A program made the translations under genes and the position numbers. The notes beneath the pieces are model-generated. The model was not told where the DNA came from. It worked only from the letters and a program-made list of their open reading frames with translations, and made no database searches. This document shows positions 8,598-15,979 of a DNA stretch of 43,092 nucleotides, piece by piece; the stretch's first letter is position 1; each line of letters starts with the position of its first letter. Origin of the DNA: Candidatus Daviesbacteria bacterium (GTDB lineage: Bacteria; Patescibacteriota; Microgenomatia; Daviesbacterales; UBA10151); contig JAUSHL010000036.1 in the NCBI GenBank assembly GCA_030648645.1, positions 1-43,092 of the forward strand, written 5' to 3'.

Positions 8598-8603
8598 TAT
8601 ACT
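8598..8603 (+). promoter_or_regulatory. -10 box for a leaderless Nudix mRNA
   Basis: TATACT lies 6 nt before the ATG at 8610 and there is no Shine-Dalgarno, so transcription should start at or very near the start codon. Confidence 0.45.
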
Positions 8604-8609
8604 TCAGGT

Positions 8610-9059
8610 ATGAAAAAACCTGGAGCTAAGGCATTTGTTGTATATAATAAAAAACTACTTTTAATCTTAAGGGATAACAATCCTGGTATTTCCTTTCCTA
8701 ATACTTGGAATTTGCCAGGTGGAGGGATTGAAGAAGGTGAATCTGGTTTAGAAACTATTAGAAGAGAATTACAGGAAGAAATTGGTGTTGTTCCTGAAAA
8801 TATTCTTGAATTGGGACAACAAACTTTTGAAGACGGGAGTATTTTATTTCGATATTTAGCAAAACTTACTATGGATGAATATCAGAATCTAAAATTAGGA
8901 AATGAAGGACAAAAAATGGATTTTTTTAGTGTAGATGAAGCTTTCAAATTAGATTTAGCAGGTTATTCCAAAGAATATTTTATAAAATATAAAAATCAAA
9001 TTAAGGAATTAATTGAAGAAAATAAAATACCCAAATTAGAGCTTCTCGATCTGGTGTAA
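8610..9059 (+). CDS. Nudix hydrolase
   Basis: A 149-residue protein with a complete Nudix box, GGGIEEGESG...RRELQEEIGV, at about residues 38-61, matching GX5EX7REUXEEXGU. It hydrolyses a nucleoside diphosphate linked to another group, perhaps in nucleotide sanitation; the substrate cannot be read from the sequence. The start ATG follows a TATACT box by 6 nt. The product is cytosolic, and its length is normal for a single-domain Nudix protein. Confidence 0.88.
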   Translation: MKKPGAKAFVVYNKKLLLILRDNNPGISFPNTWNLPGGGIEEGESGLETIRRELQEEIGVVPENILELGQQTFEDGSILFRYLAKLTMDEYQNLKLGNEGQKMDFFSVDEAFKLDLAGYSKEYFIKYKNQIKELIEENKIPKLELLDLV

Positions 9060-9066
9060 GATAGTG

Positions 9067-9072
9067 TAGAAT
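9067..9072 (+). promoter_or_regulatory. -10 box for a leaderless MBL-hydrolase mRNA
   Basis: TAGAAT preceded by TG lies 6 nt before the ATG at 9079, an extended -10 pattern. Confidence 0.35.
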
Positions 9073-9078
9073 TAATGG

Positions 9079-9735
9079 ATGAAAATTTTGAGTTTGACTG
9101 TGGGACAGGTAAGAACAAATTGTTATTTAATAGAATCTGATGGGGAAGTGGGGATTATTGATCCTGGGGATGATGCTGATTTTATTATCAGAAAAATTAC
9201 TGATTCAGGAGCCAAGCCTGTTTGGATATTATCTACTCATGGTCATTTTGATCACGTTCTGGCAGTATCAGAACTTGCTCTAACTTATCAAATTCCATAT
9301 TACCTTAATCCCAAAGATAATTTTTTACTTAAAAGAGCAAAAGAAACTGCCGAGCATTTTTTAAAAATCTCAGTTGATCCTATTTTAACAAAACCCAAAT
9401 ATTTTTCCTCAGCTTCCCAAGCCTGGCTTGGCGTGGGTAAATTAGAATTTAAAATTATAGAAACGCCAGGGCATTCCCAAGGAGGGATTTGTTTGTACTG
9501 CCAAAAAGAAAAAGTTATTTTTACCGGAGATACACTTTTTGCCAGAGGATTGATTGGTAAAACTACAATGCAATATTGCAGTCAAGAGGATTTAGAAAAA
9601 TCTCTGGAAAAAATATTTAAACTTCCTGCTGAAACTTTGCTTTATCCCGGACATGGAGAGGAATCAACGTTAGGCAAAACAAAAAAAGAATATATTCAAA
9701 GGACAAAAAATCCCGCACATAGCGGGATTTCTTGA
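9079..9735 (+). CDS. MBL-fold metallohydrolase (glyoxalase II-like)
   Basis: A 218-residue metallo-beta-lactamase-fold protein. Metal-binding motif THGHFDH is at about residues 54-60, with further ligands in ETPGHSQGG, FTGDTLF and YPGHGEES. This set is typical of glyoxalase II-like thioester hydrolases, but the substrate here is not certain. A Pro/Gly-poor stretch SSASQAWLGVG is encoded by a small palindrome (CCAAGCCTGGCTTGG), possibly an inserted repeat. The last codons (NPAHSGIS) form the intrinsic terminator at 9708-9732, so coding sequence and terminator overlap. Confidence 0.88.
   Translation: MKILSLTVGQVRTNCYLIESDGEVGIIDPGDDADFIIRKITDSGAKPVWILSTHGHFDHVLAVSELALTYQIPYYLNPKDNFLLKRAKETAEHFLKISVDPILTKPKYFSSASQAWLGVGKLEFKIIETPGHSQGGICLYCQKEKVIFTGDTLFARGLIGKTTMQYCSQEDLEKSLEKIFKLPAETLLYPGHGEESTLGKTKKEYIQRTKNPAHSGIS
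9708..9732 (+). terminator. Intrinsic terminator inside the 3' end of the MBL gene
   Basis: Stem AAATCCCGC / GCGGGATTT with loop ACATA, followed by a short T-rich tract. It is encoded within the last codons of 9079-9735. Confidence 0.7.
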
Positions 9736-9777
9736 GAACCCTATTAGTAAAAACAGGTAAGAGATTTATATCATGAC

Positions 9778-9805
9778 TTGTACAAATGGTCAACTCTGTC
9801 ATAAT
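9778..9805 (+). promoter_or_regulatory. rpiB promoter, leaderless type
   Basis: TTGTAC, 16 bp, CATAAT; the ATG at 9814 follows the -10 box by 8 nt and lacks a Shine-Dalgarno. Confidence 0.5.
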
Positions 9806-9813
9806 ATATCAAT

Positions 9814-10260
9814 ATGATTTATCTGGGGGCTGATCATCGGGGATATGATTTAAAATCCAGAATTTTTAAATGGCTGGAAGATGAAGGATATGAAGTTACT
9901 GATTTAGGAAATGATCATCTTGATCCCGATGACGATTATGTAGATTTTGCGCAAAAAGTAGCTGGAGCTGTTGCAGGTGGATCGGACAATATTGGAATTT
10001 TATTTTGTGGATCCGGAGCGGGTGTAGATATTGTAGCCAACAAATTTGATGGAATAAGATCTGCTTTGGTTTTTGATTTAGCTCGTGCCAAACAGGCAAG
10101 AGAAGATGATGATGCCAATATAATTTCGCTTCCTGCAGATATTTTAGATGAAGAAAAAGCTTTGGAAATTGTGAAAGTTTTTCTGGAAACTAAATTTAGT
10201 GAGGAAGAAAGACATCAAAGAAGATTGCAAAAGCTACAAAAAATAGAAGAAAATAATTAA
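9814..10260 (+). CDS. rpiB: Ribose-5-phosphate isomerase B
   Basis: A 148-residue RpiB/LacAB-family protein that interconverts ribose 5-phosphate and ribulose 5-phosphate in the non-oxidative pentose phosphate pathway. Diagnostic features are the N-terminal GADHRGYDLK, the CGSGAGVDIVANK loop with the catalytic Cys region, and the R-x-A-L-V-F-D-L-A-R-A-K helix. It has the usual length. It lies upstream of split transketolase genes, which supports a pentose phosphate role. Confidence 0.93.
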   Translation: MIYLGADHRGYDLKSRIFKWLEDEGYEVTDLGNDHLDPDDDYVDFAQKVAGAVAGGSDNIGILFCGSGAGVDIVANKFDGIRSALVFDLARAKQAREDDDANIISLPADILDEEKALEIVKVFLETKFSEEERHQRRLQKLQKIEENN

Positions 10261-10289
10261 TTTATGAACTTGTAGCTTACCTACATGAT

Positions 10290-10390
10290 GTCATTCCCGC
10301 GAAAGCGGGAATCTATATAATTAATTATTTATATAGATCCCGCATCATCAGCCAAAGGTTGATCGTCCTTTGGACGAAGTGCGGGATGAC
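10290..10390. repeat. Composite palindrome GTCATTCCCGC...GCGGGATGAC with a nested repeat
   Basis: Outer ends GTCATTCCCGC and GCGGGATGAC are inverted. Inside are an AT-rich ATCTATATAA...TTATATAGAT inverted repeat and, at 10348-10378, TCAGCCAAAGGTTGATCG plus TCCTTTGGACGAA, which also occurs at 12849-12879. This looks like one repeat inserted into another. Confidence 0.75.
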
Positions 10391-10419
10391 AGATATGCGA
10401 ATCTTATATAATTTTCTGC

Positions 10420-10425
10420 TACAAT
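10420..10425 (+). promoter_or_regulatory. Extended -10 box for a leaderless LOG-gene mRNA
   Basis: TGCTACAAT with 8 nt to the ATG at 10434 and no Shine-Dalgarno. Confidence 0.45.
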
Positions 10426-10433
10426 AATTGTAG

Positions 10434-11081
10434 ATGGAACCTTTAATTAAAGTTTGGAAAAAAATTACCAAAGATTCTTTGCCTGAAAAAGCTGAATCTA
10501 TCGAACAGGTAGCAATTTTTGGTTCTGCTGAGGCTTCACCTGAAAGTAAATTATTTAAGGAAACCTTTGCTGTGGCAGAAGCTTTGGCAAAATCCGGTTA
10601 CACTGTGGTTGACGGAGGAGGGCCCGGAGTAATGAGAGCAGCTTCACTAGGAGCTAAGGCCGGAGGAGGAAAAGTAATTGGCGTAACTTTATATCCGGAG
10701 GATTGTAAAAATTTCGAAGGAAGAGATTCGGAAAATCCAATTGATAAAGAAATAAAAACTGAAACTTATGTTGAAAGAACTCTGACTTTAATGTCAGAAG
10801 GTCAAGTTTACGTAATTTTTAACGGAGCATCAGGTACTATGTCAGAATTTGCCATGGCTTGGGGACTTGCCAGATTGCATTTTGGTCACCATAAACCGCT
10901 GATTTTGTACGGTAAATTCTGGAAGCAGGTTATGAAAGTTCTACGCAAACATCTGGTTTTAAGACCGGAAGAAATTAAAGTTTATAAAATAGTTGATTCT
11001 CCGAGAGGGGTTTTGCAGGCGATAAAACAATTTGAAGAGGAAATTAAAGAAGGACGGCATCAACATTTACAAACATCATGA
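10434..11081 (+). CDS. LOG-family (lysine decarboxylase-like) nucleotide phosphoribohydrolase-type protein
   Basis: A 215-residue Rossmann-like protein. Family marks are VAIFGSAEASPES near the N-terminus, DGGGPGVMRAASLGAKAGGG, and the second motif, which normally reads PGGxGTxxE but here is NGASGTMSE. LOG proteins cleave nucleoside 5'-monophosphates to base and ribose 5-phosphate, or are of unknown role. The altered motif keeps the GT and Glu. Its stop overlaps the transketolase start (ATGA), so it is probably co-transcribed with the pentose phosphate genes, fitting a ribose-phosphate role. Confidence 0.8.
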   Translation: MEPLIKVWKKITKDSLPEKAESIEQVAIFGSAEASPESKLFKETFAVAEALAKSGYTVVDGGGPGVMRAASLGAKAGGGKVIGVTLYPEDCKNFEGRDSENPIDKEIKTETYVERTLTLMSEGQVYVIFNGASGTMSEFAMAWGLARLHFGHHKPLILYGKFWKQVMKVLRKHLVLRPEEIKVYKIVDSPRGVLQAIKQFEEEIKEGRHQHLQTS

Positions 11082-11926
11082 CTAATTTTTCTGCCCAAAG
11101 GATCTTTGAGCTTAAAAAAATTGCCAATAAGATAAGACAAAATATCATTTCAATGATTTTTGAGGCTGGTTCAGGACATCCGGCTGGATCTTTGGGAATG
11201 GCAGATATTTTTACAGCCCTTTATTTTGAAATTTTGAAACATGATCCCAAAAATCCCGATGATCCGGACAGGGACAGATTAATTTTGTCCAATGGTCATA
11301 TTTGTCCTGTTCAATATGCCTCACTTGCCCATGCCGGATATTTTCCGGTGGAAGATTTACAAACTTTGCGGAAATTTGGTTCAGGATTACAAGGACATCC
11401 TCACCGTGGTTTTTTACCGGGGATTGAAACTACCTCCGGACCTTTGGGATGTGGCTTATCGGAGGCTTGTGGGATGGCTTGGGTAGGTAAAAATGATAAT
11501 AAAGATTGGAAGGTTTATTGTTTAATGTCAGATGCAGAAGGGCAGGAAGGAAATACTTGGGAGGCAGTAATGTTTGCCAATAAATATAAGCTAAATAATT
11601 TAATTGCTGTAATTGACAGAAACAATATTCAAACAGATGGAACAGTTGAGGATGTGATGCCATTAAATTCGCTGAAGAAGAAATATCAGGCTTTTGGTTG
11701 GGCTGTGGCAGAAATTGACGGACATAATTTTGAAGAAATTTTAGGAGCTTTTGAGGAAGCTAAAGATTTGGCAGTTGCCGGACCGTCTTTAATTATTGCC
11801 AATACTATCCCCGGCAAAGGTGTTTCTTTTATGGAAAATAAATTTGAGTGGCACAGTCATAAAATAAGTAAAGAAGAAATGGAAAAAGCTCTAACAGAAT
11901 TAAGAGAGGAGATTTTGCATGGATAA
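11078..11926 (+). CDS. tkt: Transketolase, N-terminal (TPP-binding) subunit
   Basis: A 282-residue N-terminal half of a split transketolase. It carries ...GSGHPAGSLGMADIFTALYF, HICPVQYA, GPLGCGLSEACGMA and the TPP motif region CLMSDAEGQEGNTWEA...IDRNNIQTDG (GDxxxxEG...N type). With the C-terminal subunit it transfers two-carbon ketol units in the pentose phosphate pathway. The genes overlap by 8 bp (11919-11926), indicating translational coupling. Split transketolases are common in CPR and archaea. Confidence 0.92.
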   Translation: MTNFSAQRIFELKKIANKIRQNIISMIFEAGSGHPAGSLGMADIFTALYFEILKHDPKNPDDPDRDRLILSNGHICPVQYASLAHAGYFPVEDLQTLRKFGSGLQGHPHRGFLPGIETTSGPLGCGLSEACGMAWVGKNDNKDWKVYCLMSDAEGQEGNTWEAVMFANKYKLNNLIAVIDRNNIQTDGTVEDVMPLNSLKKKYQAFGWAVAEIDGHNFEEILGAFEEAKDLAVAGPSLIIANTIPGKGVSFMENKFEWHSHKISKEEMEKALTELREEILHG

Positions 11927-12863
11927 AGTTTCAATGAGGGATGGATTTGCTGAAGGGTTAGTTCAAGCCGGGGAAGAAGATGAAAATTTAATTGTGGTTT
12001 GTGCAGATTTGGTCAAATCTATAAAAATTGATAAATTTGCAGAAATTTTTCCTGACAGAGTAATTGATTTGGGAGTAGCTGAACAAAATTTAGTGACAGT
12101 ATCTTCTGGCATAGCCAGTTGTGGTAAAAATGTTTTTGCTGCCTCTTATGCTATTTTTTCTCCTGGAAGGAATTGGGAGCAAATCAGAACTACAATTTGT
12201 ATTAACAACCAACCGGTTAAAATAGTTGGTTCTCATGCCGGGATTACCACCGGTCCTGATGGAGCAACCCATCAAGCTTTAGAAGATATTGCTTTAATGC
12301 GCGTTTTACCCAATATGATTGTTTTGAGCCCCTGTGATTATCTGGAAACTAAAAAAGCAACAATTGCTATGGCGAAATTAAATAAACCCTGTTACATCAG
12401 GTTCCCCAGATCTGAAGTGCCAATAATAACAACTCTGGATTCTCCCTTTGAAATTGGCAAAGCTCAAGTTTTAAAAGAAGGAAATGATGTGTCAATAATA
12501 GCAACTGGGGAGATGGTGCATTTTGCACAACTAGCAGCGAGTGAACTAGAAACGAGTAATATAAGTGCTCGAGTAATAAATGTATCCACTATAAAACCAC
12601 TGGATACAAAAGTTATTCAACAGGCAGCAGAAGATACAGGAGCCATAGTTACAGTAGAGGATCATCAGATAGTCGGAGGATTAGGTTCGGCAATAGCAGA
12701 ATATTTATCAGAAAATTTTCCTGTACCTATTAAAATGGTAGGAATTAAAGATAAATTTGGTGAGTCAGGTGCTCCTGAGGAGTTAATGCAAAAATATGGT
12801 TTAACTAAAGAAGAAATAATCAAAGCGGTTACTACAGTTTTAAGAATGTCAGCCAAAGGCTGA
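11919..12863 (+). CDS. tkt: Transketolase, C-terminal (pyrimidine-binding) subunit
   Basis: A 314-residue C-terminal half with the Pyr domain (DRVIDLGVAEQNLVTVSSGIA, with Glu in AEQN that activates TPP, and GSHAGITTGPDGATHQALEDIALMR) and the transketolase C domain (VTVEDHQIVGGLGSA). The last codons, MSAKG and stop, come from a dispersed repeat (12849-12879) that has replaced or extended the native end. The enzyme core is complete, so activity is likely unaffected. Confidence 0.92.
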   Translation: MDKVSMRDGFAEGLVQAGEEDENLIVVCADLVKSIKIDKFAEIFPDRVIDLGVAEQNLVTVSSGIASCGKNVFAASYAIFSPGRNWEQIRTTICINNQPVKIVGSHAGITTGPDGATHQALEDIALMRVLPNMIVLSPCDYLETKKATIAMAKLNKPCYIRFPRSEVPIITTLDSPFEIGKAQVLKEGNDVSIIATGEMVHFAQLAASELETSNISARVINVSTIKPLDTKVIQQAAEDTGAIVTVEDHQIVGGLGSAIAEYLSENFPVPIKMVGIKDKFGESGAPEELMQKYGLTKEEIIKAVTTVLRMSAKG

Positions 12864-12879
12864 TCGTCCTTTGGACGAA
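12849..12879. repeat. TCAGCCAAAGGCTGATCG repeat supplying the transketolase stop codon
   Basis: TCAGCCAAAGGCTGATCG and TCCTTTGGACGAA, also at 10348-10378. The TGA within the repeat ends the transketolase reading frame. Confidence 0.7.
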
Positions 12880-12887
12880 AATTCCTC

Positions 12888-12932
12888 TTGACTTAAGTAT
12901 TTTTATGATTTATGATATCCCCCATAGGGGGA
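12888..12932 (+). promoter_or_regulatory. Copper operon promoter with CsoR-type operator
   Basis: TTGACT, 17 bp, TATGAT forms a good promoter. Directly after the start of the -10 box lies the palindrome TCCCCC-ATA-GGGGGA (12918-12932), which resembles the C/G-tract operators bound by CsoR repressors. CsoR is encoded 117 bp downstream as the first gene of the operon, so autoregulated copper induction is likely. Confidence 0.7.
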
Positions 12933-12942
12933 CTTAATAATT

Positions 12943-13010
12943 GTCATCGCGAGCATAGCGAAGCGATCTTGTAAATAAAGATTGCTTCGTCGAAGACTCC
13001 TCGCAATGAC
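12943..13010. repeat. GTCATTGCGAG repeat family, copy in the copper operon leader
   Basis: GTCATCGCGAG...CTCGCAATGAC with inverted ends; internal AAGCGATCTT and AAGATTGCTT. It occupies most of the untranslated leader between the operator and csoR. Related copies are at 17318, 19312, 31988 and 43045. Confidence 0.85.
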
Positions 13011-13048
13011 AGATAAGAGAAAGATTTTAAATTTTAAAATCAATAATT

Positions 13049-13318
13049 ATGTACACACCAAAAGATACACAGGAAAGAATATTACACAGATTCAAAATTG
13101 CTTCCGGGCATTTGAAAAAAGTTATCAATATGATGGAAAATCATCAATATTGTATTGATGTAATTCATCAATCACAAGCTGTGCAAAGAGCGCTGCAAGA
13201 AGCTGATGATTTAATTTTAGAAAATCACTTAAAAACCTGTGCTGCAGATGCCATTCGCAAAGGTAATCAGGACGAAGCTGTAAAAGAAGTAATGAATGTT
13301 TTTAAAAAAAGACAATAA
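13049..13318 (+). CDS. csoR: CsoR/RcnR-family copper-sensing repressor
   Basis: An 89-residue all-helical DUF156 protein. The C-H-C metal set typical of CsoR is present: Cys35 (YCIDVIHQ), His60 (LENHL) and Cys64 (KTCAADA). CsoR binds the operator without Cu(I) and releases it when Cu(I) binds. It is the first gene of an operon ending at 19624 and lies behind a matching operator. RcnR (nickel/cobalt) would have His near the N-terminus, which is absent here, so copper is the better assignment. Confidence 0.88.
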   Translation: MYTPKDTQERILHRFKIASGHLKKVINMMENHQYCIDVIHQSQAVQRALQEADDLILENHLKTCAADAIRKGNQDEAVKEVMNVFKKRQ

Positions 13319-13321
13319 TAT

Positions 13322-13837
13322 ATGAACAACGATAAAAAAATATTGATCGGTTTTGTAATTATTACCTTGGCTATTTTAGGGGGAGCGATATTTTTTTTAA
13401 GTCAAGGTCCATCTTCTTCTAAAGCGGTGATTCAAAAAACTGTGGGAGCAAAAATTGAAACACCGGAAACCAGTTTTGATTTTAAAGATATTCCTTATTC
13501 AGGAGGTAATGCTGTCCATGAATATAAGATCAAAAATACCGGAGACAAAGATTTGGAGATTGCCAATATGAATACTTCCTGTGCCTGCAGTAAAACTTAT
13601 TTTAAGTCACAAAAAGGAGAGAGTCCAAAATTTAGTATGAAAGGCATGTCTGCTCCCTCATCCTGGAAAGGAATATTGTCTCCCGGAGAAGAAGGATCTG
13701 TAATATTTTCTTTTGACCCAACTTATCATGGTCCTACTGCAATTGGACCAATCTCCAGAATTGTTAGCTTTGAAACAAATGATCCAGATCATCCTTATGT
13801 AGAATTTTCTTTTACTGGAAATGTATTAAAGAATTAA
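13322..13837 (+). CDS. DUF1573 membrane-anchored protein with Cys-x-Cys
   Basis: A 171-residue protein with an N-terminal membrane helix (ILIGFVIITLAILGGAIFF) and an extracytoplasmic DUF1573 (ASH-like Ig) domain: FDFKDIPYSGGNAVHEYKIKN...TSCACSKTYF...FDPTYHGP...SFETNDPDHP. The Cys pair in SCACS could bind Cu(I). DUF1573 occurs in many envelope proteins without a settled role. It starts 3 bp after csoR and so is certainly co-transcribed. A function in extracellular copper handling is inferred from context. Confidence 0.8.
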   Translation: MNNDKKILIGFVIITLAILGGAIFFLSQGPSSSKAVIQKTVGAKIETPETSFDFKDIPYSGGNAVHEYKIKNTGDKDLEIANMNTSCACSKTYFKSQKGESPKFSMKGMSAPSSWKGILSPGEEGSVIFSFDPTYHGPTAIGPISRIVSFETNDPDHPYVEFSFTGNVLKN

Positions 13838-13841
13838 ATGT

Positions 13842-14759
13842 ATGAATTTTAAAAAAAATAAGTCAAATTTATTAATTATTATTGGGGTGTTTATTTTAGG
13901 AATTTTTGTCCAGCAATTAATCATTAGGGATAATCTAAAACTCTATGTTCAAAATGGGAATTTAAATGTAGCTTTAGGACAAAAAGTTGTTCCTACTAAA
14001 ACTCCAGCTCCTCAAATAGATTTAAACAAACTTACAGCAGAAGTTTTTCCTCAAAATGGTTATGTTTTTAAAATTAAATGGGGGGATTTAGGGAAGAGAA
14101 TGATTGCAGATGGAGTTATTGATGAAGAAAAACTTGCCAAAGTTACTAAAATTGATAAAAAATATTTAGATGGTTCTGCTGAAAATATTGAACTAAATCA
14201 GGGCAATGCCCAATTTTGGGTGGATATTTTATGGGGATTAGGTTTGGCAAATAAAAATGATATTTTGGATATTGGCCCAATGATAGATGGGGGTAAAACG
14301 GCTAATTTTGCCTCAACCGGAGGATATACGATTGGAAAATCTAAACCAATGGATATTTATAGTAATTTTTCCTATATAAAACTTACTCCAAAACAGCAAA
14401 TTAAAGTAAAAGAAATTGCCGGAAATATTTATAGACCTTGTTGTAATAATTCCACAGCTTTTCCTGATTGTAATCATGGCATGGCTGCATTGGCTTTAGT
14501 TGAACTGATGGTTTCTCAAAATTTTACTGAAGATGAAATCTATCAAACTGTATTGGCTTTTAATTCTTATTGGTTTCCACAAACATATTTAGATATTTCC
14601 TATCATTTTGCTAAAAATAAAAGGGATTATAGATCTGTACCTGCCAAAGAAATTCTTTCCAAAACTTTTTCTTCCTCATCCGGTTACAAAGCTGTTTCTG
14701 CCCAAAATGGACCTGTTGCCTGGCCAAATTCTTCCGGTAGAAGTAGTTGTGGAGCTTAA
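13842..14759 (+). CDS. Membrane-anchored Cys-rich protein of the copper operon (CCNN...DCNHGMAAL motif)
   Basis: A 305-residue protein with an N-terminal helix (LLIIIGVFILGIFVQQLII) and an exported body. I do not recognise a named family. The striking part is YRPCCNNSTAFPDCNHGMAA (Cys200, Cys201, Cys210, His212), followed by an amphipathic helical region (EDEIYQTVLAFNSYWFP). The C-terminus ends RSSCGA with another Cys. Closely spaced Cys/His on the outside suggest a metal (Cu) or redox site. It sits 4 bp after the DUF1573 gene and 4 bp before ccdA, so it may be a thiol substrate of CcdA or a copper chaperone. Confidence 0.75.
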   Translation: MNFKKNKSNLLIIIGVFILGIFVQQLIIRDNLKLYVQNGNLNVALGQKVVPTKTPAPQIDLNKLTAEVFPQNGYVFKIKWGDLGKRMIADGVIDEEKLAKVTKIDKKYLDGSAENIELNQGNAQFWVDILWGLGLANKNDILDIGPMIDGGKTANFASTGGYTIGKSKPMDIYSNFSYIKLTPKQQIKVKEIAGNIYRPCCNNSTAFPDCNHGMAALALVELMVSQNFTEDEIYQTVLAFNSYWFPQTYLDISYHFAKNKRDYRSVPAKEILSKTFSSSSGYKAVSAQNGPVAWPNSSGRSSCGA

Positions 14760-14763
14760 AATT

Positions 14764-15597
14764 ATGGAAAATACTTTATTTCAGGTATCAATTATTGCGT
14801 CCTTTGTGGCTGGAATGGTAGCTCTTTTTGCACCTTGTTGTATAACTTTTTTACTTCCTGCATATTTAGGAAATGTTTTTAAGGAAAAAGAAAAAGTATT
14901 GTTTATGACTTTAATCTTTGGTTTAGGAATTTTTATAGTTTTAATGCCGGCAGTTTTGGGAGTATCAATAGTATCAAAAATGATTTTTCGTTATCATGAT
15001 GGTATTTATATTTTTGGAGGTATAGTTATGTTAATTGTAGCTTTGATAACTTTTTTAGGTATAAAGATGCCAATGCCGAGAATTTCTCAAAAAACTCAGG
15101 GTAAAACTGATGTTTTATCTATTTTTACTTTGGGAATTTTTTCCGGAATTACTTCTGCCTGTTGTGCTCCGGTATTAATTGGAGTGATGGCATTAACCTT
15201 TTTAACACCTTCCTTTTTTGGATCATTATTGGTAGGAAGTATGTATGTTTTAGGAATGGTAACACCTTTACTTTTAATTTCTGTTTTTCTTTCCGGGAAA
15301 ATGCCTAAATTGATAATTTTAAAAAGACCAATCGGAAGTTTAAAAATATTTAAAAAAGAGTATGTAATCATTTTAAGCAATGCTATAGCTGGAGCAATAT
15401 TTTTTATTGCCGGAACATTAACTTTAGTTTTGAATTCAGAAGGGAAATTATCTATGGCTCAGTCTGAAAGTGTTTCTAAAATGATTCAAAATGTAGGAGG
15501 ATATGTTAATTCTCAAGTTGGAGGAAATATTGCTTTAAATGTGATTTTTGTGGGACTAGTAATTTTGTTTATTTATAAAATTTCCAAAAAAGTATAA
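14764..15597 (+). CDS. ccdA: CcdA/DsbD-like thiol-electron transporter
   Basis: I start at ATG 14764 (MENTLFQVSI), not the track start 14608, which overlaps the previous gene in another frame. The 277-residue protein has about six membrane helices and the two cysteine motifs of the family: LFAPCCITFLLPAYLG in helix 1 and SACCAPVLIGVMAL in helix 4. CcdA moves reducing power across the membrane. In this operon it probably keeps exported Cys-containing copper proteins (the neighbours before and after) reduced. Both motifs are CC rather than the more usual single Cys-Pro context, which is notable. Confidence 0.88.
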   Translation: MENTLFQVSIIASFVAGMVALFAPCCITFLLPAYLGNVFKEKEKVLFMTLIFGLGIFIVLMPAVLGVSIVSKMIFRYHDGIYIFGGIVMLIVALITFLGIKMPMPRISQKTQGKTDVLSIFTLGIFSGITSACCAPVLIGVMALTFLTPSFFGSLLVGSMYVLGMVTPLLLISVFLSGKMPKLIILKRPIGSLKIFKKEYVIILSNAIAGAIFFIAGTLTLVLNSEGKLSMAQSESVSKMIQNVGGYVNSQVGGNIALNVIFVGLVILFIYKISKKV

Positions 15598-15615
15598 ACT
15601 GGAAAGTGGATATTT

Positions 15616-15978
15616 ATGGTTACTGATAAAGTGTTAATTACTATCATTGGGGCAACATTAATTTTGTTTATTTACTGGTTCTTTTTGTCCAAAAAAGAAA
15701 AAGAGATTAAGATATTAAATAATGAAGTAGACATTATTGTGAATGGAGGATATTCACCTGAGGTAATTTCTATACCTTTGGGCAAAACAACTAAAATAAA
15801 TTTTATCCGCAAAGACTCAACTGAATGTTTATCTGAAGTTGTTTTGGGAGATTTTAAGATAAAAAGAGAGTTGCCTTTAAACCAAAAAGTTATGATAGAG
15901 ATTACTCCTAAAAAGAAAGGTGAATTTGAATATTCCTGTGGCATGGGAATGTATCATGGGAAGATTATGGTGAAATGA
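15616..15978 (+). CDS. Membrane-anchored cupredoxin
   Basis: A 120-residue protein with one N-terminal helix ([18 protein letters not shown]) and a cupredoxin_1-type domain. Likely copper ligands are Cys71 (TECLSEVV) and the C-terminal [10 protein letters not shown] loop (Cys108, Met110/Met112, His114). The same fold and loop reappear fused to the transporter at 18313 (SCSMGMYRG). It probably binds Cu on the outer face and passes it within the operon's proteins. It ends one base before copA. Confidence 0.85.
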   Translation: MVTDKVLITIIGATLILFIYWFFLSKKEKEIKILNNEVDIIVNGGYSPEVISIPLGKTTKINFIRKDSTECLSEVVLGDFKIKRELPLNQKVMIEITPKKKGEFEYSCGMGMYHGKIMVK

Positions 15979-15979
15979 T

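Larger units (their letters stand above)
8308..8609. other. 302-bp intergenic region with repeats
   Basis: No gene seen. It holds a short tandem repeat (AATGTACTG twice at ~8317), a REP-like copy at 8444-8486, a second hairpin repeat at 8523-8563 and the promoter of the Nudix gene. Confidence 0.6.

Noticed and set aside
9896-10118. Minus-strand ORFs over rpiB
   Set aside because: They are shadows of rpiB with biased composition and no start signals.
14608-14763. N-terminal extension of the CcdA ORF in the track
   Set aside because: It overlaps the CCNN gene in another frame and reads as non-membrane junk; ATG 14764 gives the expected CcdA start.
15096-15380. Minus-strand ORF within ccdA
   Set aside because: It is a shadow of the membrane-helix codons on the plus strand.
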